The notes under the pieces: generated by a model
Seen by the model: the letters and a program-made list of their open reading frames with translations, nothing else
Databases searched by the model: none
Told to the model about the DNA's origin: nothing
Shown: positions 25,933 to 34,672 of the stretch, one piece after another
Layout of the letters: every line of letters begins with the position of its first letter
How positions within the stretch are numbered: position 1 is the stretch's first letter
Made by a program: the position numbers and the translations under genes
Assembly (NCBI RefSeq): GCF_000012725.1
Contig: NC_007406.1
Coordinates: forward strand, 2,942,001 to 3,006,000
Reading direction: 5' to 3'
From: Nitrobacter winogradskyi Nb-255
Lineage (GTDB): Bacteria > Pseudomonadota > Alphaproteobacteria > Rhizobiales > Xanthobacteraceae
DNA: 64,000 bases

Positions 25933-27918
25933 ATGCCGACCGTCGACTCCTCCCGTATGGCAAATGCAATCCGCGCGCTCGCGATGGATGGTGTAGAAAA
26001 AGCAAAATCGGGCCATCCCGGCCTGCCCATGGGCACGGCCGACATCGCCACGGTGCTGTTCACCAAGTTCCTGAAATACGACGCCGCCGATCCGCACTGG
26101 CCGGACCGGGACCGCTTCATTCTTTCGGCCGGCCACGGCTCAATGCTGCTTTATGCGTTGTTATACCTGACCGGCTACAAGCAGATGACGCTCGATCAGC
26201 TCAAGAATTTCCGGCAGCTCGACTCCAAGACGCCGGGTCATCCGGAGAACTTCATCACCGAGGGCGCGGAAACCACCACAGGCCCGCTCGGCCAGGGTGT
26301 CGCCACCTCGGTCGGCTTCGCGCTGGCGGAACGGCTGCTGGCCGCCGAATTCGGCGGCGAGGTGGTCGACCACTACACTTACGTGCTGTGCTCCGACGGC
26401 GACCTGATGGAGGGCATCAGCCATGAGGCGATCGCGCTGGCGGGTCACCTCAAGCTCAACAAGCTGATTTTCCTTTACGATGACAACGGCATCACCATTG
26501 ACGGCCCGATCTCGCTGGCCGACGACGTCGATCAGGTGGCGCGTTTCAAGGCGTGCGGCTGGGACGCAAGGCGGATCGACGGCCATGATCAGAAGGCAAT
26601 CGCCGCCGCGATCCGCCGGGCGCAGAAATCCGACAGGCCGTCGCTGATCGCCTGCAAGACCATCATCGGTTACGGCGCTCCCACCAGGGCCGGCACGTCC
26701 AAGGCGCACGGCGAAGCGCTTGGCGCGGAAGAACTCGCGGGGACGAAAAAAGCGCTGGACTGGGAGTATGGTCCCTTTGAAGTTCCCGACGATGTCCTCA
26801 ACGCCTGGCGCAGCGCCGGACGCAAGGGCAAGCGGCACAACAAGGAGTGGCGCGCGCGGCTCGCAGCCCAGCCGGATGCTCAGCGAGACGAATTCAAGCG
26901 TCGCGTCATCGAACGCAAGCCATCTCAAAACCTCAATGAGGCGATCCGCAAGCTCAAGGACAAGCTGGTCGCCGAACCGCCGACGGTCGCCACCCGCAAA
27001 GCCAGCGAAATGGCGCTCGAGGCGCTGGTGCCGGCGGTGCCGGAACTGCTGCTCGGTTCCGCCGATCTCACCCCTTCGAACAACACCCGCACCAAGGGCC
27101 TGAAAGAAGTGGAGCCCGGCCAATATGGCGGCCGCTACATCCACTACGGTATCCGCGAACTCGGCATGGCCGCCGCCATGAACGGCATCGCCCTGCACGG
27201 CGGATATGCGCCGGCCGGCGGCACCTTCATGTGTTTCGCCGACTATGCCCGCCCGGCGATGCGCGTTTCGGCGCTGGCGTATATTCCCACAATCTACATC
27301 ATGACCCACGACTCGATCGGGCTCGGCGAGGACGGTCCCACCCATCAGCCGGTGGAACATCTGGCAAGCTTACGCGCGATGCCCAACATGCGGGTGTTCC
27401 GCCCCGCCGATGCGGTCGAGACCGCCGAATGCTGGCAACTCGCTCTTGAGCGGCCGAAGGGACCGACGGTTCTGGCCCTGTCGCGCCAGAACCTCGCGCC
27501 GGTGCGCAAGACCGCGGACACGGACAATCGCTGCGCGCATGGCGCCTATGAACTGGTCGCACCCAACGGCGAGGCGAAGGTGTCGATCTTCGCGTCGGGA
27601 TCCGAAGTCGAGATCGCCGTTGCCGCGCAGCAGCAACTCTCCCAGCGCGGCATCGCCTCGCGCGTTGTTTCGGTGCCCTCCCTGGAACTGTTGCTAGAGC
27701 AGCCCGAGGATCGCCGGCAGGCCATTATCGGCAAGGCTCCCGTCAAGATCGCCGTGGAAGCCGCCGTGCGCTTCGGATGGGACGCCGTCATCGGGGCGGA
27801 CGGCCTTTTCGTCGGCATGAACAGTTTCGGCCACAGCGCTCCCGCCAAGGACCTCTACAAGCATTTCGGCATCACCGCCGAAGCCGTGGTCAGCGCAGTC
27901 GAAAAACGCCTTGGCTGA
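25933..27918 (+). CDS. tkt: Transketolase
   Basis: Thiamine-diphosphate enzyme of the pentose phosphate and Calvin cycles that moves two-carbon units between sugar phosphates. 661 residues, ATG at 25933. The N-terminal domain shows [18 protein letters not shown] and [15 protein letters not shown]; the TPP motif is [20 protein letters not shown] (about 151-170) with LYDDN; the pyrimidine domain shows [20 protein letters not shown] and the glutamate, then [20 protein letters not shown]. First gene of the tkt-gap-pgk-fba block, all plus strand. The 283 bases upstream show no gene. Confidence 0.98.
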   Translation: MPTVDSSRMANAIRALAMDGVEKAKSGHPGLPMGTADIATVLFTKFLKYDAADPHWPDRDRFILSAGHGSMLLYALLYLTGYKQMTLDQLKNFRQLDSKTPGHPENFITEGAETTTGPLGQGVATSVGFALAERLLAAEFGGEVVDHYTYVLCSDGDLMEGISHEAIALAGHLKLNKLIFLYDDNGITIDGPISLADDVDQVARFKACGWDARRIDGHDQKAIAAAIRRAQKSDRPSLIACKTIIGYGAPTRAGTSKAHGEALGAEELAGTKKALDWEYGPFEVPDDVLNAWRSAGRKGKRHNKEWRARLAAQPDAQRDEFKRRVIERKPSQNLNEAIRKLKDKLVAEPPTVATRKASEMALEALVPAVPELLLGSADLTPSNNTRTKGLKEVEPGQYGGRYIHYGIRELGMAAAMNGIALHGGYAPAGGTFMCFADYARPAMRVSALAYIPTIYIMTHDSIGLGEDGPTHQPVEHLASLRAMPNMRVFRPADAVETAECWQLALERPKGPTVLALSRQNLAPVRKTADTDNRCAHGAYELVAPNGEAKVSIFASGSEVEIAVAAQQQLSQRGIASRVVSVPSLELLLEQPEDRRQAIIGKAPVKIAVEAAVRFGWDAVIGADGLFVGMNSFGHSAPAKDLYKHFGITAEAVVSAVEKRLG

Positions 27919-28243
27919 GGTTGAGATTGCCTCAAAATCAAAAAGGCGCTAGCTAAAAACGGTGGAATGGATTTGGCGTTCGCTGCTCGGCCGATCTTGG
28001 CCCTGGACGCGAATGGCAAATCCAGATTTCCACCGACAACTTGCATTCGCTGGCGGTCCCTGCGATTTCGACATTCGGAGAAGATGCTCGCAGAAATTAA
28101 GAGCATCGGAATGCCAAAACTCGGACCGCTAGATATTACCAACGGTCGCGGCCTGGCAGAACCGGGCAAAAAGGCGTCGACGCTGCGCGCGGCAAGCAAT
28201 GGTTGCGCGCAGGGAACGCATCCATTTGAAGGAGAATGAAGAC
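27919..28243. other. Gene-free gap between tkt and gap
   Basis: The 325 bases contain a 90-codon open frame (27967-28239), but its product is not recognised and its composition differs from neighbours. The region probably holds the gap promoter. AAGGAGAATG just before 28244 is the gap ribosome site. Confidence 0.5.
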
Positions 28244-29251
28244 ATGGCAGTCCGGGTCGCAATCAACGGGTTTGGCCGCATCGGCCGCAATGTTTTGCGC
28301 GCCGTTTACGAGTCCGGCCGCGACGAGATCGAAATCGTCGCCATCAATGACCTCGGCCCGGTGGAAACCAACGCGCATCTGTTGCGCTTCGACTCGGTGC
28401 ATGGCCGCTTCCCCTTCGAGGTGAAGGTTGAAGGCGACAGCATCGTGATCGGCAAGAACAAGATCAAGGTGACCGCCGAACGCGATCCGTCCAAGCTGCC
28501 CTGGAAGGAACTCGGCATCGACATCGCGATGGAGTGCACCGGCCTTTTCACCGCGAAGGAAAAAGCTTCCGCGCACCTCACCGCAGGCGCCAAGCGCGTG
28601 CTGGTGTCGGCTCCGGCCGAAGGCGCGGATCTGACGGTGGTCTATGGCGTCAACCACGACAAGCTGACGAAGGATCATCTGGTCGTTTCGAACGGATCCT
28701 GCACCACCAACTGTCTCGCGCCGGTGGCGAAAGTCCTCAACGATCTGATCGGAATCGAAACCGGCTTCATGACCACGATTCACGCCTATACAGGCGACCA
28801 GCCGACCCTCGACACCATGCACAAGGACCTCTATCGCGGCCGCGCCGCGGGTCTTTCGATGGTTCCGACCTCGACCGGCGCCGCGAGGGCGATCGGCCTG
28901 GTGCTGCCGGAACTGAAGGGCAAGCTTGACGGCGTCGCGATCCGCGTGCCGACGCCGAACGTCTCGGTGGTCGATCTCAAGGTGATCGCCAAGAGAGAGA
29001 CGTCCACGAACGAGATCAACGAGGCGATGAAGCGGGCTTCATCACAGGAGCTGAAGGGCATCCTCGGCACCACCGACCAGCCCAATGTCTCAAGCGATTT
29101 CAACCACGATTCGCACTCCTCGACTCTCCACATCGACCAGACCAAGGTACAGAACGGCACGCTGGTGCGCGTGTTGTCGTGGTACGACAACGAATGGGGC
29201 TTCTCCAATCGCATGACGGACACCGCCGTCGCCATGGCGAAGCTGATCTGA
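28244..29251 (+). CDS. gap: Glyceraldehyde-3-phosphate dehydrogenase (type I)
   Basis: Oxidises glyceraldehyde-3-phosphate to 1,3-bisphosphoglycerate, or the reverse in gluconeogenesis and the Calvin cycle. 335 residues from the ATG at 28244, which has AAGGAG eight bases upstream. NAD(P)-binding [10 protein letters not shown] at 8-17, active-site [12 protein letters not shown] with Cys153, then [20 protein letters not shown] and the C-terminal [18 protein letters not shown] after the second strand has Asp, which favours NAD. Second gene of the carbon block. Confidence 0.98.
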   Translation: MAVRVAINGFGRIGRNVLRAVYESGRDEIEIVAINDLGPVETNAHLLRFDSVHGRFPFEVKVEGDSIVIGKNKIKVTAERDPSKLPWKELGIDIAMECTGLFTAKEKASAHLTAGAKRVLVSAPAEGADLTVVYGVNHDKLTKDHLVVSNGSCTTNCLAPVAKVLNDLIGIETGFMTTIHAYTGDQPTLDTMHKDLYRGRAAGLSMVPTSTGAARAIGLVLPELKGKLDGVAIRVPTPNVSVVDLKVIAKRETSTNEINEAMKRASSQELKGILGTTDQPNVSSDFNHDSHSSTLHIDQTKVQNGTLVRVLSWYDNEWGFSNRMTDTAVAMAKLI

Positions 29252-29393
29252 CACCACGGTTTCCGGGCGCATCGCGGCGCAAGCGCTGCGGTGCGAAACC
29301 GGCGCCACTCACTACCGCAACTTTTCCTGCGTGGCGGTCCCGGCTTACGGCTCACCGTTTACGCGGCAGCACCGTGTTCGGGACATCCAGACC

Positions 29394-30590
29394 ATGACAA
29401 ATTCCTTCCGCACCCTCGATGACGTTGACGTTCGCGGAAAGCGCGTCCTGCTCCGCGTCGATCTCAACGTCCCCATGGAGCAGGGCCGCGTCACCGACGC
29501 CACGCGGCTGGAGCGGGTGGCCCCGACCATCACCGAGATCGCGGACAAGGGCGGCAAAGCGATCCTGCTGGCACATTTCGGCCGCCCCAAGGGCGCCGAC
29601 CCCAAAAACTCGCTGCGCCCGGTCGCGGAGGAACTTGCAAAAGTCCTCGGCAAGCCGGTGGCCTTCGCCGACGACTGCGTCGGCGAGCCGGCGCAACAGG
29701 CGGTCGCCGCGATGAAGGATGGCGACATCCTTTGCCTGGAGAATACCCGCTTCCACCCGGAGGAGGAAAAGAACGACCCGGCCTTCGTCGCCGAACTGGC
29801 CCGGCTCGGCGACATCTGGGTGAACGACGCCTTTTCAGCCGCGCATCGCGCCCACGCCTCCACCGAAGGTCTCGGGCACAAGCTGCCGGGCTATGCGGGC
29901 CGCACCATGCAGGCCGAGCTTGAGGCGCTCAACAAGGCGCTCGAAGCGCCGACCAAGCCCGTCATCGCCGTGATCGGCGGCGCGAAGGTCTCGACCAAGA
30001 TCGACCTTCTCGAAAACCTTGTCAGCAAGGTCGATGCGCTGGTGATCGGCGGCGGCATGGCCAACACCTTCCTGCACGCGCAAGGCGTCAGTATCGGCAA
30101 ATCGCTGGCGGAAAAGGATCTCGCGGCGACCGCGCTGCGCATCATGGAAAAGGCCGAGGCCGCCAACTGCGCCATCATCCTTCCGGTTGATGCGACCGTG
30201 GCGTTCCATTTCGCCGCCAACACGCCATCCCACGCCTATGGGCTCGACGCGATCCCGGCCGATGGCATGATTCTCGACGTCGGCCCGCAGTCGGTGGAGC
30301 GCGTTCGTTCGGCCATCGACGACGCCGCGACGCTGGTCTGGAACGGCCCGCTCGGCGCGTTCGAACTGACGCCTTTCGATCGCGGCACAGTCGCCGCGGC
30401 AAAACACGCGGCGGAACGCACCAAGGCTGGCAAGCTGGTGTCGGTCGCCGGAGGCGGCGACACGGTCGCGGCGCTGAACCAGGCGGACGTGGCCGGCGAT
30501 TTCACCTATGTCTCGACAGCCGGCGGCGCTTTCCTGGAGTGGATGGAAGGCAAGCCGCTGCCCGGCGTCGAGGTGCTGAGGGCAAAATGA
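29394..30590 (+). CDS. pgk: Phosphoglycerate kinase
   Basis: Transfers phosphate between 1,3-bisphosphoglycerate and ADP. 398 residues from the ATG at 29394. Signature [19 protein letters not shown] (17-35) is followed by [22 protein letters not shown], the hinge [15 protein letters not shown], the nucleotide site [13 protein letters not shown] and the C-terminal [13 protein letters not shown] with [13 protein letters not shown]. It follows gap by 142 bases and precedes fba by 123 bases. Confidence 0.98.
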   Translation: MTNSFRTLDDVDVRGKRVLLRVDLNVPMEQGRVTDATRLERVAPTITEIADKGGKAILLAHFGRPKGADPKNSLRPVAEELAKVLGKPVAFADDCVGEPAQQAVAAMKDGDILCLENTRFHPEEEKNDPAFVAELARLGDIWVNDAFSAAHRAHASTEGLGHKLPGYAGRTMQAELEALNKALEAPTKPVIAVIGGAKVSTKIDLLENLVSKVDALVIGGGMANTFLHAQGVSIGKSLAEKDLAATALRIMEKAEAANCAIILPVDATVAFHFAANTPSHAYGLDAIPADGMILDVGPQSVERVRSAIDDAATLVWNGPLGAFELTPFDRGTVAAAKHAAERTKAGKLVSVAGGGDTVAALNQADVAGDFTYVSTAGGAFLEWMEGKPLPGVEVLRAK

Positions 30591-30611
30591 CGCTGCTCCT
30601 CGCGGCAAAAT

Positions 30612-30639
30612 GAGTTGCGGCGCCGGAAAGCCGCAACTC
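30612..30639 (+). other. Hairpin between pgk and fba
   Basis: Perfect 10-bp stem GAGTTGCGGC / GCCGCAACTC with an 8-base loop, 22 bases after the pgk stop. No T-run follows, so it may stabilise the pgk mRNA end or weakly attenuate read-through into fba. Confidence 0.5.
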
Positions 30640-30713
30640 TCATGCCTGCATGATCCTCGAAACCCGGCATCCTGACCGGAGGTCGGAAGAGGGCATGCAG
30701 GAGGTAGCCGCTC

Positions 30714-31745
30714 ATGAATCTCGATGACCTCAACAAAGTGGCGCAGGCGATGGTCGCGCCGGGCAAGGGCATTCTCGCCGCCGACGAGTCGTCGCCCACC
30801 ATCACCAAACGCTTCAATGCCATCGGCGTGACATCGACCGAGGAAAGCCGCCGCGACTATCGCGAGATGATGTTCCGCGCCACCGACGCCATGACTCAAT
30901 ACATCTCCGGCGTCATTCTCTACGACGAAACCATCTGGCAGAGCGCCAGGGACGGCACGCCGCTGATCAGGCTGATCGAGCAGGCCGGCGCGATTCCCGG
31001 CATCAAGGTCGATGAGGGCACGCAACCCCTGCCCGCCTGCTCCGGCGAACTCGTGACCGTCGGGCTGGACCGTCTCGCCGAGCGCCTGAACAAATACCAT
31101 GCCCAGGGCGCACGTTTCGCGAAGTGGCGCGCGGTGATCGACATCAACGCGGCGGACCGCATCCCGAGCATGACCGCGATCGGCGTCAACGCCCATGCGC
31201 TGGGACGCTATGCCGCGTTGTGTCAGGCTGCCCAGATCGTGCCGATCGTCGAGCCGGAAGTGCTGATGGACGGCGACCACGACATCGATCGCTGCCTTGA
31301 GGTCACGACGCGCGTCCTCAACGTGACCTTTCAGGAGCTGCGGAAGCAGCGTGTCGCCCTGGAAGGCATGATCTTGAAGCCCAACATGGCGATCTCGGGC
31401 AAGAAGAGCGCCAGGAAGGCGCCCGTGGAGGAAGTCGCGGAGAAGACGGTGCGCATGTTGAAGGCCTGCGTGCCCGCCGCCGTCCCCGGCATCGCCTTCC
31501 TGTCCGGCGGTCAGTCCGACGAGGAGGCCACCGCTCATCTCGACGCCATGAACCGGATGGGCAACCTGCCGTGGAAGCTCACTTTCTCCTACGGCCGCGC
31601 GCTGCAGGCGGCGCCGCAGAAAGCGTGGTCCGGCAAGCCCGAGAACGTCGTCGCCGGGCAGCGGGCTCTCATCCACCGGGCGCGGATGAATTCGCTCGCA
31701 ACCCGGGGAGCGTGGAGCGCCGATCTTGAAGAGAAAGCTGCGTGA
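30714..31745 (+). CDS. Class I fructose-bisphosphate aldolase
   Basis: Schiff-base aldolase of glycolysis and the Calvin cycle, 343 residues, of the type also found in plants and animals. Signatures: GILAADESSPTITKRF (19-34), SGVILYDETIWQ, GIKVDEGTQPL, FAKWRAVIDI, PIVEPEVLMDGDHDI, and EGMILKPNM with the Schiff-base Lys222, then GIAFLSGGQSDEEATAHLDA and LTFSYGRALQ. A good GGAGG lies upstream of the ATG at 30714. It is not related to the zinc-dependent class II enzyme many bacteria use. Confidence 0.97.
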   Translation: MNLDDLNKVAQAMVAPGKGILAADESSPTITKRFNAIGVTSTEESRRDYREMMFRATDAMTQYISGVILYDETIWQSARDGTPLIRLIEQAGAIPGIKVDEGTQPLPACSGELVTVGLDRLAERLNKYHAQGARFAKWRAVIDINAADRIPSMTAIGVNAHALGRYAALCQAAQIVPIVEPEVLMDGDHDIDRCLEVTTRVLNVTFQELRKQRVALEGMILKPNMAISGKKSARKAPVEEVAEKTVRMLKACVPAAVPGIAFLSGGQSDEEATAHLDAMNRMGNLPWKLTFSYGRALQAAPQKAWSGKPENVVAGQRALIHRARMNSLATRGAWSADLEEKAA

Positions 31746-31911
31746 GATTCTAATCCGATCTGATCTTGCCGGCATTGCGACACCAGGCGCGTCAGGTTCG
31801 TATTGAATGATAACGAGTGAAATTCACCTCTCCTGCTTGCCGAGGGAGTTTCACGGTGCTCAATGATGCGTTTCTCACTATATGAAAACGCTCACGAGGT
31901 TCAGGCTTGAT

Positions 31912-32613
31912 ATGCCCCCGAAAGCCGCACCACCACGACCAGCCCCCCGGCTTTATCTCGCGACGCCGGTCATCGATGACCCCTCGCACGTCGCGGCGCA
32001 GCTTCCCGCGCTCCTCGCGTCGGCGGATGTCGCCGCGGTGCTGGTTCGGCTCTCGCCGTCCGATCCCCGCACGATGATATCGCGGATCAAGGCGCTGGCG
32101 CCCTTGATTCAGAGCACCGGCGTCGCGCTTTTGCTCGAGGCTCACGCCGATCTGGTCGCAAGGGCGGGCGCCGATGGCGCGCATCTCACGGGCATCGAGG
32201 CGTTGCAGGAGACGCTGCCCGTACTGAAGCCCGACCGTATCGCCGGCGTCGGCGGCCTGTCGACGCGCCATGACTCCATGGTCGCCGGCGAGGCCGGCGC
32301 TGATTACGTGCTGTTCGGCGAGCCGGATGAGACCGGTGATCGGCCGTCCGCGGAAGCGATCGCCGAGCGGCTGACATGGTGGGCCGAACTGTTCGAGCCG
32401 CCGTGTGTCGCCCACGCGATGAACATCGATGAAGCGCGGCTTTTCGCGGCATCGGGCGCGGATTTCATACTGGTCGACGACATCGTCTGGACCGACACCC
32501 GCGGCGCGGCCTTGGCGCTCGCGGATATCGCAACCGCAATCGCACGAGGTCACGAATCGCAAGGCGGCGCGGAGCGCACGGACCCTCCACATGGCGTCAG
32601 GGGCGCCGGATGA
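31912..32613 (+). CDS. Diverged thiamine-phosphate synthase-like protein (TenI/ThiE fold)
   Basis: 233 residues from the ATG at 31912, which has a purine-rich AGG upstream; an ATG at 31882 would add 10. ThiE-like elements: LYLATPVIDD at the first strand, LLLEAHADLVARAGADGAHL, STRHDSMVAGEAGADYVLFG and a final strand FILVDDIVW. The catalytic residues usual in ThiE (TDR start, the RxK after strand two, the NDR pocket) are altered: strand two reads VLVRLSPSD. True thiamine synthesis is therefore doubtful. It overlaps the downstream Sel1 gene by four bases and follows fba, an arrangement also known from relatives. Confidence 0.75.
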   Translation: MPPKAAPPRPAPRLYLATPVIDDPSHVAAQLPALLASADVAAVLVRLSPSDPRTMISRIKALAPLIQSTGVALLLEAHADLVARAGADGAHLTGIEALQETLPVLKPDRIAGVGGLSTRHDSMVAGEAGADYVLFGEPDETGDRPSAEAIAERLTWWAELFEPPCVAHAMNIDEARLFAASGADFILVDDIVWTDTRGAALALADIATAIARGHESQGGAERTDPPHGVRGAG

Positions 32614-33650
32614 GTTTGCTGCGTCCGGTCGCCATCGCCGCCGGCCTTCTCATGCTCGGGGAAAGCGCGGCTGCGCAGCTCCAGCCCTCGCCGTCGGCCG
32701 ATGCGCCGTCCGCGGGCAAGAGCGTCAAGACCAAGGCCATCAAACCGCCGCCGCCAACGCCGCCCGCCGGGCTGGAGCCGGACAACAAGGCGAACGCGCA
32801 GGTTGCTGACGATCCGAACGCGGATCCGGTTTACGGCGCCTATCAGCGCGGCCTTTACAAGACGGCGTTCGATCTCGCCTTGAAACGAGCACAGGAGGAC
32901 AAGAACCCCGCCGCCATGACCATGCTCGGCGAACTCTACGCCAATGGGCTCGGCGTCAGGCGCGACTACGGCAAGGCCATCGAATGGCATCAACGTGCGG
33001 CCGATCTGGGCGATCGAGAGGCCATGTTCGCGCTCGCCATGCTTCGCATCAGCGGACGCGGCGGACCTCCCGACAGGACGGGCGCGGTGAAATGGCTGGC
33101 GGCGTCGGCCAAGCTCGGCCAGCCCAAGGCCGCCTACAATCTGGCGCTTCTCCACATGGACGGGCAAACGCTGCCGCAGGATTTCAAGCGCGCCGCCGAA
33201 CTGTTGCGATTCGCAGCCGACGCCGGCAGTCCGGAAGCGCAGTATGCGCTGGCCACTTTCTACAAGGAAGGCACCGGCGTCGAAAAGAACCTCTACAAGT
33301 CGGTGCGGCTGTTGCAGGCCGCCTCGCTCGCCGGCAACGTCGACGCCGAGGTCGAATATGCAATCGCGTTGTTCAACGGCAGCGGCACCGGGAAAAACGA
33401 GGCGGCCGCGGTATCGCTGCTGCGCAAAGCCGCCAGGCGAAACAGCGCGATCGCCCAAAATCGTCTCGCCCACGCCCTTGTCGAAGGCATGGGCGTCCCG
33501 ATGGACAAGGTCGAAGGCCTGAAATGGCACATCGTGGCGAAAACCGGCGGCAAGGGCGATCTGAAGCTCGACGCGGCGATGGCGCAGGCGACGCCCGAAG
33601 AACGCGCCGGTGCGGAGAGCGCCGCGCGCAAATGGCTTGGAATCAAATGA
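32610..33650 (+). CDS. Exported Sel1-repeat (TPR-like) protein
   Basis: 346 residues. A signal peptide (MSLLRPVAIAAGLLMLGESA, cleavage after AAA near 22) is followed by a Pro-rich linker and at least six Sel1 repeats from about 95 to 310, for example AMTMLGELYANGLGVRRDYG, AMFALAMLRISGRGGPPD, AAYNLALLHMDGQTLPQD and AQYALATFYKEGTGVEKN. Such helical solenoids act as scaffolds for protein contacts in the periplasm. Its ATG overlaps the stop of the ThiE-like gene (ATGA), so translation is coupled. The partner is unknown. Confidence 0.88.
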   Translation: MSLLRPVAIAAGLLMLGESAAAQLQPSPSADAPSAGKSVKTKAIKPPPPTPPAGLEPDNKANAQVADDPNADPVYGAYQRGLYKTAFDLALKRAQEDKNPAAMTMLGELYANGLGVRRDYGKAIEWHQRAADLGDREAMFALAMLRISGRGGPPDRTGAVKWLAASAKLGQPKAAYNLALLHMDGQTLPQDFKRAAELLRFAADAGSPEAQYALATFYKEGTGVEKNLYKSVRLLQAASLAGNVDAEVEYAIALFNGSGTGKNEAAAVSLLRKAARRNSAIAQNRLAHALVEGMGVPMDKVEGLKWHIVAKTGGKGDLKLDAAMAQATPEERAGAESAARKWLGIK

Positions 33651-33711
33651 ACCGCTTGACGGGGGCTTCCGCGCAGGGCACCCAGACCTCAACATCCATC
33701 CGAGCCCCATC

Positions 33712-34503
33712 ATGCTGCAATCCGCTCTTATGAACGTCATGGTCAAGGCGGCGCGCCGCGCCGGCCGTAGCCTGAAACGCGATCTCGGCGAGATCGAGAA
33801 CCTTCAGGTGTCACTGAAGGGACCAGCGAATTTCGTCAGTCTCGCGGACAAGCGCGCGGAGGACATCCTGTATGATGAACTCAACAAGGCGCGTCCCGGC
33901 TACGGCTTTTTCGGTGAGGAAGGCGGCAGCCGCGAGGGCACGGACAAGAGCCACACCTGGATCGTCGATCCGCTCGACGGCACCACAAACTTCCTGCACG
34001 GCATTCCGCATTTCGCGATCTCGATCGGCCTGCAACGTGATGGCGTGCTGATCGCCGGCCTCGTTTACAACCCCGCCAATGACGAACTCTACACCGCGGA
34101 GCGCGGCAAGGGCGCCTTTCTCAACGATCAGCGGCTGCGCGTGTCGGGCCGCCGTCAGATGAACGACTGCGTGATCGCGTGCGGCCTGCCGCATATCGGA
34201 CGCGGCGACCATGAATTGTCGCGACGGGAGATGGCCGCCCTCCAGCCGAAGGTGGCGGGCCTGCGACGCTTCGGCGCGGCCTCGCTCGATCTCGCTTTCG
34301 TCGCGGCGGGCCGCGTCGACGGCTACTGGGAACGCAACCTGCAACCGTGGGATATCGCGGGCGGGCAGATCATCGTGCGCGAGGCCGGCGGCATCGTCAG
34401 CGGCATCCAGGGCGACGACGATCCGCTCACGACCGGTCATGTGATCTGCGGCAACGAATTCGTCCACGCCGAACTCGTGAAGATCATCAAGCCGCTGGGA
34501 TAG
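33712..34503 (+). CDS. suhB: Inositol monophosphatase family protein (SuhB type)
   Basis: Mg2+-dependent, Li+-sensitive phosphatase fold; substrates may be inositol phosphate, and the E. coli homologue also takes part in rRNA transcription complexes. 263 residues from the ATG at 33712. Metal ligands appear in GFFGEEGG (Glu69/70), WIVDPLDGTTNF (Asp86, Asp89), and WDIAGGQIIVREAGG near 225. The longer frame upstream overlaps the Sel1 gene and has no similarity. A REP-like copy follows the stop. Confidence 0.93.
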   Translation: MLQSALMNVMVKAARRAGRSLKRDLGEIENLQVSLKGPANFVSLADKRAEDILYDELNKARPGYGFFGEEGGSREGTDKSHTWIVDPLDGTTNFLHGIPHFAISIGLQRDGVLIAGLVYNPANDELYTAERGKGAFLNDQRLRVSGRRQMNDCVIACGLPHIGRGDHELSRREMAALQPKVAGLRRFGAASLDLAFVAAGRVDGYWERNLQPWDIAGGQIIVREAGGIVSGIQGDDDPLTTGHVICGNEFVHAELVKIIKPLG

Positions 34504-34532
34504 CGAACGTCACAAGCTGGCGTGTCCTTAGA

Positions 34533-34664
34533 GCACTTTCGCTTCTGATTGAATCAGAAGCGAGCTCCAGATTACTGTTTTGACGCGTTTTCTTCACGCG
34601 AACCGGCATCCATCCTCGGGTCGAGCCCGAGGACATGCTTCGCTCGAAAACGCGAAGGAGTGGG
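34533..34664. repeat. REP-like dispersed repeat, copy G (reverse orientation)
   Basis: A hairpin with perfect 12-base arms TCGCTTCTGATT / AATCAGAAGCGA (34539-34563) is followed by TGTTTTGACGCGTTTTCTTC, ACGCGAACCGG, CCTCGGGTCGAGCCCGAGG and CTTCGCTCGAAAACGCG. It is the most complete copy, showing both the CTTCTGATT hairpin module and the GCGTTTTC core in reverse. The adjacent TAGAGC contains the acrB stop codon. Confidence 0.85.
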
Positions 34665-34672
34665 ATCAAGCT

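Noticed and set aside
27967..28239. A 90-codon frame between tkt and gap
   Set aside because: No ribosome site of note, no recognisable motif, and it overlaps the likely gap promoter region.
29835..31775. A 646-codon minus-strand frame opposite pgk and fba
   Set aside because: Both plus-strand genes are unmistakable; the opposite frame has no family features.
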